Shown here: positions 52,645 to 62,394 of the stretch, piece by piece
Numbering within the stretch: position 1 is the first letter of the stretch
How the letters are laid out: each line of letters begins with the position of its first letter
Source: VSJD01 sp964617825
Lineage (GTDB): Bacteria > Verrucomicrobiota > Kiritimatiellia > JAAZAB01
Assembly: GCA_964617825.1 (NCBI GenBank)
Contig: CAZTWL010000008.1
Coordinates: forward strand, 1-64,000
Length of the DNA stretch: 64,000 bases
Direction of reading: 5' to 3'
The notes under the pieces: model-generated
Database searches by the model: none
Seen by the model: only the letters and a program-made list of their open reading frames with translations
What the model was told of the DNA's origin: nothing
Made by a program: the position numbers and the translations under genes

Positions 52645-53774
52645 ATCATCGCTGGAAAGTCGGTATCCTGTACGATACCGCCGTACCCGGGCGCGGCGGC
52701 CACGGCACCCATCTCGCCTTCAAGGGGCTGCCCGGCGTCGAAACCGTCGGCCTTGCCGATTCGAACGACAACGGAATCGACGAGCGAATGGCGAAAACCG
52801 GTGCGAAACGGCGCTACTGGGATCTCCGCGAGATGATCGAACGGGAGACGCCGGACGTCGTCGTATTCGGCTCCCGCGTTCCGGAAGGTCGGCTCGAAGA
52901 GCTCGAATTCGCCGTCCGCCACGTCTGCCACATCCTCTGCGAAAAACCGCTCGTCGCCACGCTTGCCGAAGCCGACCGGCTGGTTGCGCTCGGCGACGAA
53001 TGCGGCGTCAGGATCGCCGTCGCCCATCTCGCCCGTCACGCGCAGGTGTTCCGTGTCATGAAGCGGATGATCGCGGAGGGAGCGATCGGCCGCCCGCTCG
53101 CCTTTTATGGACGCGGCAAGGAGGATGCGCGCGGCGGCGGCGAAGACCTCGTCGTGCTCGGCACCCACATTCTCGACATCGGTTGTTTCCTTTTCGGCGC
53201 GCCGGAGTTCGTCTTCGCCGACTTCACCCGGGATGGCCGCCCGTTGCGCCGCTCCGACCGTTTTGTTCCAACCGAACCGGTCGGTCCGGTCGCCGGGGAC
53301 GAGCTGACCGCGTATTTCCGTTTTCCCCAGGGCGTGCGCGGCTTCTTCGAGAGCCGCAAAAACCTATCGACGTGCGGGGTCCGCATGGGCGTCACCGCCG
53401 CCGGGACAGAGGGGACGCTGGCGATGCGCTACGATGGCGACCGCAAGCTCCGGCTCTGCCGCTCGAAACTGCCGCCCGAGGACGACGCCCGCTTCGAACC
53501 GGTGGAACTCCCTGCCGAACCGGACATTCCGGGCGCTGATCCGATCGACATGAAGACGATCGGGTTCATTCCGTACTTCGCGATCAACAACCGCCGCGCG
53601 GCGTGGGATCTCCTCGCAGCGGTCGAAGAAAACCGGGAGCCCGCCGCCTCGGCGCGCGATGCGCAGATGGTGCTCGAAATGATTCAAGGCTTCTATCAGT
53701 CGCAGTTTGCCGGCGGCGCGGCTCGGATACCGCTCACCGACCGCCGCCACCCGCTGGAGGTCCAAGAACCATGA
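52641..53774 (+). CDS. Gfo/Idh/MocA-family oxidoreductase
   Basis: 377 residues. Rossmann domain (VGLADSND), CEKPLVATLAEADRLVAL with the conserved Glu-Lys-Pro, then the dimerisation domain with a GTHILDIGCFLFGAPE motif. Overlaps both the gene before and the gene after by four bases. A second family member in the same operon suggests a multi-step oxidation-epimerisation of one sugar. Confidence 0.85.
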   Translation: MNHRWKVGILYDTAVPGRGGHGTHLAFKGLPGVETVGLADSNDNGIDERMAKTGAKRRYWDLREMIERETPDVVVFGSRVPEGRLEELEFAVRHVCHILCEKPLVATLAEADRLVALGDECGVRIAVAHLARHAQVFRVMKRMIAEGAIGRPLAFYGRGKEDARGGGEDLVVLGTHILDIGCFLFGAPEFVFADFTRDGRPLRRSDRFVPTEPVGPVAGDELTAYFRFPQGVRGFFESRKNLSTCGVRMGVTAAGTEGTLAMRYDGDRKLRLCRSKLPPEDDARFEPVELPAEPDIPGADPIDMKTIGFIPYFAINNRRAAWDLLAAVEENREPAASARDAQMVLEMIQGFYQSQFAGGAARIPLTDRRHPLEVQEP

Positions 53775-54733
53775 AAGTGATCAAAGTCGGAGAAAACCGG
53801 GAGCTCCTCTGGACCGGAGTTCCGGACCCGGTCATGCAGGAAACCGAAGTGTTGGTGGAGATTCACGCCGCCGCGCTGAACCGCGCCGACCTGCTCCAGC
53901 GGGCCGGGAAGTACCCGCCCCCGCCCGGCGCGCCGGAGTGGATGGGCCTCGAAATCGCCGGCAGCGTCACCTCCGTCGGCCCAAAAGCGGGAAACCGCTG
54001 GAAACCAGGCGACCGGGTCTGTGCCCTCCTTGGCGGTGGCGGATACGCCGAACAGGTTGTTCTGCAACCGGATATGCTTCTGCCGGTGCCGGGGGGGCTG
54101 TCGCTGGTCGAAGCGGCTTCGCTGCCCGAAGCGTTCGCCACGGCGTACCTCAATTTATGCATCGAAGGAGGAATGCGCGCCGGAGAAACGGTTTTGGTAC
54201 AGGCCGGGGCGAGCGGGCTCGGCATCGCCGCGATCCAGCTTGCCAAGGCGTTCGGTGCAACGGTGATCACCACGGTCGGAACGCCGGAGAAAGCCGAAGC
54301 GGTTCGCCGCATCGGAGCCGACATCGTGGTCGCGCGGCATCGCGACTGCCTCGCCGCCGTGCTCGACGCCCACCCCGCCGACATCGCTCTTGACTGCGTC
54401 GGAGGCGAATCGCTGGCGCGCTGCATCGAGAAACTCGCCCCCGGCGGCCGCTGGATTTTAATCGCCACGCTCGGCGGAGAGTTCGCCGAAATTCCGCTCC
54501 GCCCGATCCTGAAGCGCGGCATCAGGCTGATCGGCAGCACCTTGCGCAGCCGTCCGCCAGCCATGAAGGCGCGGATTCTGCGCGAGTTGGAGGAACGCGT
54601 CTGGCCGAGATTAGCTTCGGGCGAAATCCGCCCGGTGATCCACGCCGTGTTCCCAATTCAGCGCGCCGAAGAGGCGCACGCCGTGCTCGAACGCAGCGAA
54701 AACATCGGCAAAGTGGTTCTTGAGGTGCGCTGA
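53771..54733 (+). CDS. Quinone oxidoreductase-type alcohol dehydrogenase
   Basis: 320 residues from the ATG at 53,771. Medium-chain dehydrogenase fold: HAAALNRADLLQRAGKYPPP, GGGGYAEQ, a Rossmann motif VQAGASGLGIAAIQLAKAFGA, and no zinc-ligand set, as in NADPH:quinone reductases of the PIG3 type. Last gene of the operon. Nothing notable follows to 54,894. Confidence 0.85.
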   Translation: MKVIKVGENRELLWTGVPDPVMQETEVLVEIHAAALNRADLLQRAGKYPPPPGAPEWMGLEIAGSVTSVGPKAGNRWKPGDRVCALLGGGGYAEQVVLQPDMLLPVPGGLSLVEAASLPEAFATAYLNLCIEGGMRAGETVLVQAGASGLGIAAIQLAKAFGATVITTVGTPEKAEAVRRIGADIVVARHRDCLAAVLDAHPADIALDCVGGESLARCIEKLAPGGRWILIATLGGEFAEIPLRPILKRGIRLIGSTLRSRPPAMKARILRELEERVWPRLASGEIRPVIHAVFPIQRAEEAHAVLERSENIGKVVLEVR

Positions 54734-54894
54734 GATGGCGATCGAGCCCATGTGCACTTGCCGTGCCAGCGGCCGCTTGCGACCACAGTCGCATCCAGCA
54801 TGGTTGCATTGGGCGTGGAATCTTTTTTTAAACGTTTTGTTACGCGTTATTTTTCCTAAATTGCTGTGTTTTATCCAACTTCAATCCGAGTATA

Positions 54895-57123
54895 CTATTG
54901 CAATAGCCGTATATTACTGCGGTCGCAAATCACCAGAGGGTAATCTGTCAACGGAAGCCCGCAGAAACTAAGCATGTCGCCGGTTTTTTCGACGTTTAGG
55001 TTGAAAACGCCGCCATTGAGCAGATCGACCAGCACAGGATCTTCCATCAAAGCAAAGGCTTCTTCTTTCATCAGCGTGACGGAGGCATTCTGAAGCGGTT
55101 CCCAGTTTAATTGTGGGTCGGCGGGTACGTAGTACACATAGACCGGGTTGCTTCCACGCAGGAAACAATGCGTCCGGACCCCGACGTTTACCTGCTGGCC
55201 CTGAGGCGCGTCGGCAAGAAACACGCTCATATAGGCCTCCACCGGACGGATGCCATCCCGAAACAGGGCGGTGATATTCGCCAGGGCAAAGTAAGCCCGT
55301 TTCGGAGTATAAGTTAAGCCATTCAGGATGCCCATCCTGGCCGTGGAAAACGCATTCTGGGTGGATTCGCCCATCTGGTAGTTCTTTTCCATCATGTCCG
55401 CCATTTGGAAAAAGGAACTTAGCGGAATCGATTCGGCATGATCCACTATATAGCGCCGCAGCAACCACACGGCCTGCGCTCGTTCGCTTTCCCGAAGAAA
55501 ACGGCGTTGCCAATATTTGGGCGGGCACCATGACGCAAAACCGGATTCCCCCTGCCAGACAACAACCTTTTGCGCCTCTTTGACGGTGAACTTGCGTTTA
55601 AGATACGCCACGGACTGCGCCCAATCTTGTTCCGGCAGCTGAACGTAGGGATGCAGACTGAAAAAATCAATTTTGCCCAGGATACCTGCATCCGCGAACT
55701 CCTGCAGATACCGCCCCTGATATCCGCTGATACACCCGCCGATCTTCGCTGACGGTTGTACGCCCCGGATTTCTTTTTGCGTCAGGTCGATCAGTCGGGC
55801 GTAATCCTGAGGAGAAGCTCCTTTCGGCTGCCAGAAACACGGTATATTCGGTTCATTCCAGATCTCATAATGCGCCACCCGACTCAGATAATGCCCCGCC
55901 AAGGCCCGGCAGTAATTTTTCCAAGCGGTCAGGCATTCTTCCCCGTAATAAAGAGGAACGAACCCCACTGAGGCTTCTCCGTAGGTATCCTTCATATACA
56001 GTTTGTTGCCGTATCCCACATTGAACCATGGCTTGATCCCGCGCCGAATCAGATTGTCCACGATCCGATCCAGCCAGATGAAGTTATAGACCCCTTTTTG
56101 TTGTTCGCACTTACACCAACCCGTCTGCACGCGTGCCCATTTGACGCCCACTTCCGCCAGCTTGTCGTAACAGGCTTCCGGGTCGAACATATCCCGGTCC
56201 AGACACTCGAAACCGATGCTGACGATGCTGTCCTGCACCTCGTCGGAACGCAGCCTTTTAAGCTGTCCCAAATATTTCATCCCGTTTTGGTTGAACAACG
56301 GCTCTGGACGGCCTTCGCACCGCCGCAGAAAGCGCAGGCATTCCTCCGCCAAATCCGAATAAAGCTGCTTCGGCGCCTTGTCCGGCTGCCAAATGGCGTG
56401 TCCTTCGCCTTTGCGGTCGCGATCGTAGTAATATGTGAAAATCTGACATCCCAGGTTCGATGCCTGGCGAGCAAACCGGATCGATGACCACACGGGAACC
56501 ACCGTATCATCGTATTGATGGGTCAGCAGTATGGGCGGCGTATCTTTTGCTAACCATTCTCCGGGAAAAGCCTTGGGATCAAACTCTTTTCCGTGAAACA
56601 ACCGCTGATAACGTTCCGGCGACAGTTTTCGGTCCGGGTCAGGATCGGCAATTCCGGAGATGCTGATGATTCCCTTTACTTGTTCCCGGGGCATCCGCAA
56701 TCCCGTCATCAAGGCCAAATGACCGCCTGCAGAAAGTCCGCACAGCATGATCGGCTTGCCCCGGAGTCCGGACAAATCCTCGCGGTCAGCTCTGACTAGA
56801 AAATCCGCAGCCTGCAAACAGTCGTCTCCCGGGGCGGGCCACGGATGTTCGGGCGCCAACCGATAGTCAATGTTGTATACAACATAGCCGTTGTCCCGGA
56901 ACATCTCCGCCACGCCCCGGGTGGAACTTCGATCCATGGCCTGCCAGCCGCCGCCGTGGATCAGCAATATTTTCGTCGTTGAGTCCGTGACGGCCTCCGG
57001 CAGATAAAGATCGCCTTTACATTCGGTGTCGCCGCCCGCATAGGACAACACCCGTGGTTCTTTGGCCACCAACCCGAGCGATGATGCCAGTGCGCCCTTT
57101 GCAACTATCCTCACCTTTGTCAT
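54895..57123 (-). CDS. Esterase-glycosidase fusion
   Basis: 742 residues from the ATG at 57,123 (GAAGGAGA upstream). Residues about 35-290 are an alpha/beta hydrolase: HGGGW oxyanion motif, GLSAGG nucleophile, QYDDTVVP acid region, EGHAIW with the His. From about 310 to 640 a clan GH-A glycosidase follows: HYEIWNEPN (acid/base Glu) and VVWQGESGF (probable nucleophile Glu), then a beta-domain. No signal peptide is seen. One chain would de-esterify and cleave decorated glycans such as acetylated xylan-like side chains. Overlaps the preceding GH95 relic by ATGA. Confidence 0.8.
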   Translation of the reverse strand: MTKVRIVAKGALASSLGLVAKEPRVLSYAGGDTECKGDLYLPEAVTDSTTKILLIHGGGWQAMDRSSTRGVAEMFRDNGYVVYNIDYRLAPEHPWPAPGDDCLQAADFLVRADREDLSGLRGKPIMLCGLSAGGHLALMTGLRMPREQVKGIISISGIADPDPDRKLSPERYQRLFHGKEFDPKAFPGEWLAKDTPPILLTHQYDDTVVPVWSSIRFARQASNLGCQIFTYYYDRDRKGEGHAIWQPDKAPKQLYSDLAEECLRFLRRCEGRPEPLFNQNGMKYLGQLKRLRSDEVQDSIVSIGFECLDRDMFDPEACYDKLAEVGVKWARVQTGWCKCEQQKGVYNFIWLDRIVDNLIRRGIKPWFNVGYGNKLYMKDTYGEASVGFVPLYYGEECLTAWKNYCRALAGHYLSRVAHYEIWNEPNIPCFWQPKGASPQDYARLIDLTQKEIRGVQPSAKIGGCISGYQGRYLQEFADAGILGKIDFFSLHPYVQLPEQDWAQSVAYLKRKFTVKEAQKVVVWQGESGFASWCPPKYWQRRFLRESERAQAVWLLRRYIVDHAESIPLSSFFQMADMMEKNYQMGESTQNAFSTARMGILNGLTYTPKRAYFALANITALFRDGIRPVEAYMSVFLADAPQGQQVNVGVRTHCFLRGSNPVYVYYVPADPQLNWEPLQNASVTLMKEEAFALMEDPVLVDLLNGGVFNLNVEKTGDMLSFCGLPLTDYPLVICDRSNIRLLQ

Positions 57124-57483
57124 TTTTTTAAATTCTCCTTCATAGAACATTCACTACCCACATCCTGCAATTTTACGAATGGCTCCAGTATGATCCACTC
57201 GCCTTTTGCCGTGCGGATTTCCAAAACGACTCCACCCAGTATTTCCTCAAAACATTTTTCGTCGTAAAAGGGCTCTTTCTCCCTTAAAAGGATTTGCCAC
57301 TTTCAATGTTTGTCCGGCTTCGCTCAGAACTTCCACGCGCACGGTTCGCCCGTCTTCCATCACGGCATCGAGCATGAACGCTCCCTCAGCCCTGATCTCG
57401 TGAAAGGACATCTCTGACCAGCCTGCCGCCGGCGCGGGGGATATGTGCAGGACTCTTGACCTACCCCCCGTTGATTGCGCCAT
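57123..57483 (-). pseudogene. GH95-like glycosidase C-terminal relic
   Basis: Frame segments RVLHISPAPAAGW and IRAEGAFMLDAVMEDGRTV match the C-terminal domain of GH95 alpha-fucosidase-like enzymes. A frameshift near 57,250 is needed to reach the continuation (GGVVLEIRTAKGEWIILEP) that ends on the esterase start. Everything upstream is replaced by an IS3-type relic. Confidence 0.6.
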
Positions 57484-57486
57484 TTT

Positions 57487-57795
57487 CTAAGAGAGTCCCC
57501 CTGGCATCAGAATAGCCGGTTTACCTTTGTTGTCCACCCCCTGTTGCTCTTCCTGTCCTGTTCCCAGGGGGATGGAAACAGGCAACGCGACGGTCATCAG
57601 GCTACGCGAAAATTCCTTTGGTGTTCGATTTCCCAAGCTGCTATGCGGCCGATCATTGTTGTACTCCCACCGATAGCGGGCCATGATCGCCTGGGAATTA
57701 TATAAGCTCACAAACCAGTGCTCATTCAGGCATTCATCACGACACTTGCCGTTAAAGCTTTCAATAAAAATCAAAGTCTCGGGATCAGGGCTGGA
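57487..57795 (-). mobile_element. IS3-family transposase C-terminal relic
   Basis: The frame reads ESFNGKCRDECLNEHWF, then YNNDRPHSSLGNRTPKEF, the hallmark end of IS3-family OrfB with its catalytic Glu. The N-terminal catalytic part is missing. The nearby junction with the GH95 relic suggests that this IS end interrupted that gene. Confidence 0.8.
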
Positions 57796-57859
57796 CATTG
57801 GGCAAACAAATTGCATCGGTACAGGCAATATGCATTGATAAGCGAAGGAACAGGTCGTT

Positions 57860-58112
57860 ACGTAGATTGGTTACAGACGGAGGGGATCATGTTTTCGGTC
57901 ACGGGATGGAACGGCGTGCGATATTTGACGAAGACAGGAATCGCATACACTTTCTGGAACTGGTGGCCGAACTTAGCGAACGCAATCGCATCGTGATCCA
58001 TGCCTATGCGCTGATGAACAATCATTATCATGCCAATTTCCAGACACCCGACGCAAATCTTAGCGCCGGGATGCAGTGGCAGTTACCGCATGCGGTTCAT
58101 GACCCGGCATGA
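57860..58112 (+). mobile_element. REP-associated (Y1/RAYT) transposase relic
   Basis: The frame contains GMERRAIFDEDRNRIHFLELV, HAYALMNNHYHANFQTPDANLS and GMQWQL, the core of Y1-type TnpA_REP proteins; the usual His-x-His is altered to HYH in MNNHYH. Both ends are missing and no REP palindromes were found nearby. Confidence 0.65.
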
Positions 58113-58202
58113 CAGCCTGCAGAGCAAAACGTCCTCCACGCCATGCAGCAGCACTTGATGATCTTGTCCAATGTCCAGTCCCGATCCTTATGTATGCGAC
58201 AC

Positions 58203-58586
58203 TTATGAATGCACATTCTGCTTTTCCAACCACGCCCTGATCACACCCAGCACTTGATCCTGCTCCGCTTGCATCATGGGACGATCCGGAGGGATGCCGT
58301 GCCATTGCGCCAGGCATTTTCGACAGCAGGTAGCCGTGGCATGCTGGGCAATAAAAACGGGATGGCCTCGCATGGGAGTCTGTTTGCCATCATTCTCCGG
58401 TTGTGCAGGAAAAAGACGCGTTGCCAGGAACCGGCGCGCGTGATTCATCACCTCGTCCAGCCCCTTCTCCGCCAGGTAGGATTGCTCTTTCCCGGCAAGC
58501 TTGAAACGGCTGCGGAATTTCGAACGGGCCAAGGCCTCGAACAAACGGTCATAATTCGCGGGCGCATGTTCGGCTTGCATACTCAT
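58203..58586 (-). CDS. DUF4186-family protein
   Basis: 127 residues. Residues about 20-115 carry YDRLFEALARSKFRSRFKL, NDGKQTPMRGHPVFIAQHATATCCRKCLAQWHGIP, the DUF4186 hallmark with two or three Cys that may bind metal. Function unknown. ATG at 58,586 or 58,580; no strong ribosome site. Confidence 0.8.
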   Translation of the reverse strand: MSMQAEHAPANYDRLFEALARSKFRSRFKLAGKEQSYLAEKGLDEVMNHARRFLATRLFPAQPENDGKQTPMRGHPVFIAQHATATCCRKCLAQWHGIPPDRPMMQAEQDQVLGVIRAWLEKQNVHS

Positions 58587-58624
58587 CAAGTGCCAGCATT
58601 ATTCTTCGAATCCAACCCGATGGT

Positions 58625-60562
58625 TCATTCGGCTTGAATCAAATAATAGATGGAGAGATGTTCGGCGCCTATCTTGAATTTTATCCAGCCATCCTCAAAG
58701 GTGGCCGGAACGATGCCCGCAATAAATCCTTCCGGATTAATCGCGCGGATTCTCAAGTCCTTGCGATTCGTTTGCAAAGCGATTTCAGCTTCTACGACTT
58801 CAGCAAGAATCGGCGGCTTGCCGTAATCCAGCAGATGTTCGCCTTCCCATTTCATATCGGTATTGACGGCATCGCCCACCGCGCTCAGCAGGATGTTATC
58901 GGTTTCGCCGAGCGGGGCGTCACTCAACGACGATATGGCAATGACGGCAAACTCGTTGTCGCATTTCAGCGTCAAGCCGTTCAGCTTGAGCATGCCATTC
59001 TTGGCAAGCTTGCCATAAACCGCCTTGGTGCGCGGCGTGTCGACCGTGCCGTAATGGTCCTTCCAGTTGCGATAGAGCTGCCCATCCACGGATCGCACCA
59101 TACCCGCTTCCGGATTGACCAGCGGCGTGCCGGCATCCACGCCGTCTTCGAAATCGGTCGCGATACGGCATAATTCCGCCGCTGCGGGATACGCCTCGCC
59201 CTTATTCTGGCCGGCTTTGATTTTGACGACTTTGCCCGACGGAACGACATCGGCGCGACGGGTAATCAACGCGCTGTGGTAGAACATCCCAAACTTGGCC
59301 GGGTCATTCCAGGTACTGAATATGCCTTCGCGGTAGCCGACGCCATTGATGGCAGGCGACGATATTTCCTTGCCGAGGATTTCCATTTTATTCAGCCTTG
59401 TGCCATAGGCATAGGTGTGAATGGCAAAACCAGCCCAGTTCTGATAAGCGCCGACCGCGGCAAACAGAATCGTACTTTCCGCGCGGCGCGGATTTGGCCA
59501 AGGCATATCCCATTCGGAAACGAAATACGGCTTGTCGGCCAGGCGGCCGCGCGACAACCCGGCCATGCTCGGATCGGCAACATCGGCAACCGACTTTGTC
59601 CACGACAGATGCTTGTTCCAGCGCCAGTCGTAGAAGTACGTATGGCCATCCGTAAAGTCGTTGGCAAGCTGGGACTTGGTCAGCTGGTCGCAAACGCACC
59701 AGTTAGTCCCTGCAATCGGGACTTTTACCCCGATGGAACGTTCGAAGTCGCGCAATTCCTTGTAATAGGCGACTTGCAGTTCGTATTTAAAATCGCCGAG
59801 CGGCGCGTCCCGCGATTTTAAGTCACAATTTTCCGCATCGAATTCTATTTTGCGCTCATCGAGCCACTTGCGAAACAAGGCACGGAATTCGCCCGTATAC
59901 GGCTCGACGCCGAAATTACACATGCTAAACAAGTCGCATTCATTGATGATTTCGCTCATGGCAATCGTCGGATCGTCCTTGTAAGCCAGCCCGGTATAGG
60001 GATTATGGTGATTCCAAACGGCGGCCATGAAGTCTTTCTGCAGTTCGATCATGCGCCGATTATAAATCACATACGGCTGGCGCGAGGCGTCCACAAACTG
60101 TTCCGCATTTTCGAAGCCGTCACCGGCTTTGAATTTGCGGTAGGTCAGCATGTCGAAATAAACATAGATGCCTTCTTGTTTCAAGCAGTGGATCAGGTAA
60201 TCAAGGCGCTTCATGCTCTCCGGGTCAAGCGCCGTTGTCGTGGACACACGCGCACCCTTCGTAAACGCGAAGATATTGGGCGTATCCCATTCGGCGTCCA
60301 GTTGATGGAAGCGCACAATATTGCAGCCGATTTTGGCAAGCCGCCTGGCCACCTTTTCGCTGTAATCGAAGGCCGGGAAATTTGCGCCGCCATTGAAATT
60401 GGTGCCCCAAAAACGGCCGGGAGTCCCATCCTCGAATTCGAAGTGATCGCCGACACAGCGCAGAAAACCATGCCGCCCGGCGGGCTTTTCATTGGCGTAG
60501 ACAAACGACAGATCGATCGGCACATCGTCATAATACGCTGGAAAAGGTATGAATTTTGGCAT
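58625..60562 (-). CDS. Clan GH-A glycoside hydrolase
   Basis: 645 residues. A TIM-barrel start (FWGTNFNGGANFPAFDYSEKVARRLAKIGCNIVRFHQLD), acid/base motif IAMSEIINECDLF (about 205) and nucleophile motif PYFVSEWDMPWPN (about 355) fit GH5/GH42-like enzymes. The C-terminal third is beta-rich. No signal peptide, so probably cytoplasmic or non-classically placed. AGGAGA precedes the ATG. The 290 bases upstream (60,563-60,852) show nothing notable. Confidence 0.8.
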   Translation of the reverse strand: MPKFIPFPAYYDDVPIDLSFVYANEKPAGRHGFLRCVGDHFEFEDGTPGRFWGTNFNGGANFPAFDYSEKVARRLAKIGCNIVRFHQLDAEWDTPNIFAFTKGARVSTTTALDPESMKRLDYLIHCLKQEGIYVYFDMLTYRKFKAGDGFENAEQFVDASRQPYVIYNRRMIELQKDFMAAVWNHHNPYTGLAYKDDPTIAMSEIINECDLFSMCNFGVEPYTGEFRALFRKWLDERKIEFDAENCDLKSRDAPLGDFKYELQVAYYKELRDFERSIGVKVPIAGTNWCVCDQLTKSQLANDFTDGHTYFYDWRWNKHLSWTKSVADVADPSMAGLSRGRLADKPYFVSEWDMPWPNPRRAESTILFAAVGAYQNWAGFAIHTYAYGTRLNKMEILGKEISSPAINGVGYREGIFSTWNDPAKFGMFYHSALITRRADVVPSGKVVKIKAGQNKGEAYPAAAELCRIATDFEDGVDAGTPLVNPEAGMVRSVDGQLYRNWKDHYGTVDTPRTKAVYGKLAKNGMLKLNGLTLKCDNEFAVIAISSLSDAPLGETDNILLSAVGDAVNTDMKWEGEHLLDYGKPPILAEVVEAEIALQTNRKDLRIRAINPEGFIAGIVPATFEDGWIKFKIGAEHLSIYYLIQAE

Positions 60563-60852
60563 TGCAGCGGTCTCCTAGATCAATTCGGTTGCAGTTGCGG
60601 TCTCCCGATCCGGAATTCGGGAAAATAGTCGCGCTGGGCCGTGTTTTGCGCAAGAGGAATAAATTGCTATTTTGGGGATTATCTTGCCGCGGCAGGCCTT
60701 GCAAGCACGGTCACGGCGAGAAGATTAAACCGGGGACGGTCCGGCTCGAAGAACCGGACAAACCCGGCATTTCATGAATTTAAGGCGTCCAGGGTCAGGA
60801 TTGCATTGATCGCCGATATGTGGATAGCCGGGAGCCGACTGCCGGCAAATGG

Positions 60853-61587
60853 TCAGCGCACGGAATCGATGGCATATTCCAAGGTAACAACCGCTTTGGC
60901 GGTTTTTTCAATCGTGGCCGTATCGTAGACTCCGCAGCCGGATGTATCGGTCGAGTGCCGCTCGGTGATCTGGAGAACGCCCTGCTGTGCCGAGATCAAA
61001 GCCCCCACCCTGCCCCGGCTGTTTTCCGCCAGAACGACGGCGCGACGATAGGCATCGTCGGTCGCCTTGGCCAGCAGTTCAAGCTTGGTGGCGGAAAGCG
61101 TGGAGACAAAAAACTCGGGCGGCATCACGCTAAGATCGATGCCTTCCTTGATCAAGGCGGAGATCGAGACGGAGACGTCGCGAATTGCGGCGACATTGCC
61201 GGAGGTGACCGTAAACCATTGCGCCAGGTCGTAATATTCCACTTCATTGGTTTCCTTGCCTTGGGCATCGCGCTTGACCACCTTGTTAATCTGGATGGTT
61301 TTGACGGCAATATCCGCGGCGGGAAACTGCTTCTGCTGGAGATAGGCCAGGACCCGGTCCCGGCTGGCCTGCAGTTTATCGTGCGCCTCCTGGAGGCTGA
61401 CACCGCGCACGCTGCATCCGCATTCGAATTTGCCGATATCCGCCAAGACGTCCTTCTCGGCATAGCCTTTAACCGTAATGGCCTGCTCATGGCGAATCCG
61501 CACAAAAAACTTGGACACCACAACCGCCGAAAGGATCATGCCCAGCGCCAGGATCAGGGCCACAACGGCCAATCGCATTGCATGCAT
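60853..61587 (-). CDS. SIMPL-domain (DUF541) protein
   Basis: 244 residues. One N-terminal membrane anchor or signal (LAVVALILALGMILSAVVV), then a SIMPL domain (ITVKGYAEKDVLADIGKFECGCSVRG..., AVVTLEYAI). Exported, family of unknown biochemical role, linked to envelope stress in some bacteria. AGGAGG precedes the ATG. Confidence 0.85.
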   Translation of the reverse strand: MHAMRLAVVALILALGMILSAVVVSKFFVRIRHEQAITVKGYAEKDVLADIGKFECGCSVRGVSLQEAHDKLQASRDRVLAYLQQKQFPAADIAVKTIQINKVVKRDAQGKETNEVEYYDLAQWFTVTSGNVAAIRDVSVSISALIKEGIDLSVMPPEFFVSTLSATKLELLAKATDDAYRRAVVLAENSRGRVGALISAQQGVLQITERHSTDTSGCGVYDTATIEKTAKAVVTLEYAIDSVR

Positions 61588-61671
61588 CGTACCGCCTCCT
61601 CATTCAAAATTTGCCGACAACCGGCACATTTATGCGTCTGTTAGGCGAGCCCGCCATCAGACCAAACGAAC

Positions 61672-61710
61672 AGCGCCTGCGTACGGCCCATGCCGTCTTC
61701 CGCAGGCGCT
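61672..61710. terminator. Hairpin after the tyrosine-rich gene
   Basis: Perfect 10-bp stem AGCGCCTGCG/CGCAGGCGCT with an inner ACGGC/GCCGT hairpin, about 30 bases after the stop at 61,739. No T run follows on the minus strand, so it may be an RNA-stabilising structure rather than a simple terminator. Confidence 0.4.
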
Positions 61711-61738
61711 GGTTTGTCCTCGTCAAACGGAGCGATTA

Positions 61739-62293
61739 CTAAAAATACGACAGATAGGTATAGTAAAACTCCAAGGCATAATTCAGCCACAGATTGTAAT
61801 AGTATACCGCGCTGCTGCTGTCGCCGTAATACATATAAAAAGCGTAGAGGTATTGGGCATATTCATAATACGTATAAGCCATGTAGTAATTGTAATAGGC
61901 ATTCGCGTAAGTGTAATAGCCATAGTGCTCATAATAGGTATAATACGCGTAAGCCCAATAGTAATCGGCCCAGGCCATAGCATAATGGTAATCGCCGTAA
62001 TAATAGAGGTAATAGTAACCATAGGCGTAGCCACCATAATAATAGTAGTAAGCCAGATATTCGGAGTTACCGGTTGACAGATAATAGCCGTAGTACGATG
62101 AGGCTATGTAATAGTAATACTCGTAATCCGAATATCCTTTGGCGCCATCATGCGCCGCCAAAGTCGCCGGGATGGCAATCTGCGCACCTTCGGACGGAAC
62201 GGCCAGCGGGGCGGGCTTTTCGCCGCCATAAGCGCTTCCGCAGAGCATGGCAGCCACCAACAACAGACAACCGAGCCTTAGGAAAGCGCGCAT
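61739..62293 (-). CDS. Secreted tyrosine-rich protein
   Basis: 184 residues. A signal peptide (LGCLLLVAAMLCGSAYG) is followed by about 30 ordinary residues and then about 130 residues in which I count 58 tyrosines, often in runs of two to five, spaced with Ala, Gly, Ser, Asn and Trp. There are no cysteines in the mature part and almost no Lys or Arg. AGGAGG precedes the ATG. No homologue comes to mind. Such composition suggests an insoluble or cross-linkable surface or matrix material; this is inference. Confidence 0.75.
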   Translation of the reverse strand: MRAFLRLGCLLLVAAMLCGSAYGGEKPAPLAVPSEGAQIAIPATLAAHDGAKGYSDYEYYYYIASSYYGYYLSTGNSEYLAYYYYYGGYAYGYYYLYYYGDYHYAMAWADYYWAYAYYTYYEHYGYYTYANAYYNYYMAYTYYEYAQYLYAFYMYYGDSSSAVYYYNLWLNYALEFYYTYLSYF

Positions 62294-62394
62294 AATTACC
62301 TCCTTTTGTCCAAAAACTTTGCCCCTGACTTTTATTAAATGCTACAAGGCAAAAGCAACTTTGTAAACACAATAAAATCCCAGCAGACGGCCAA

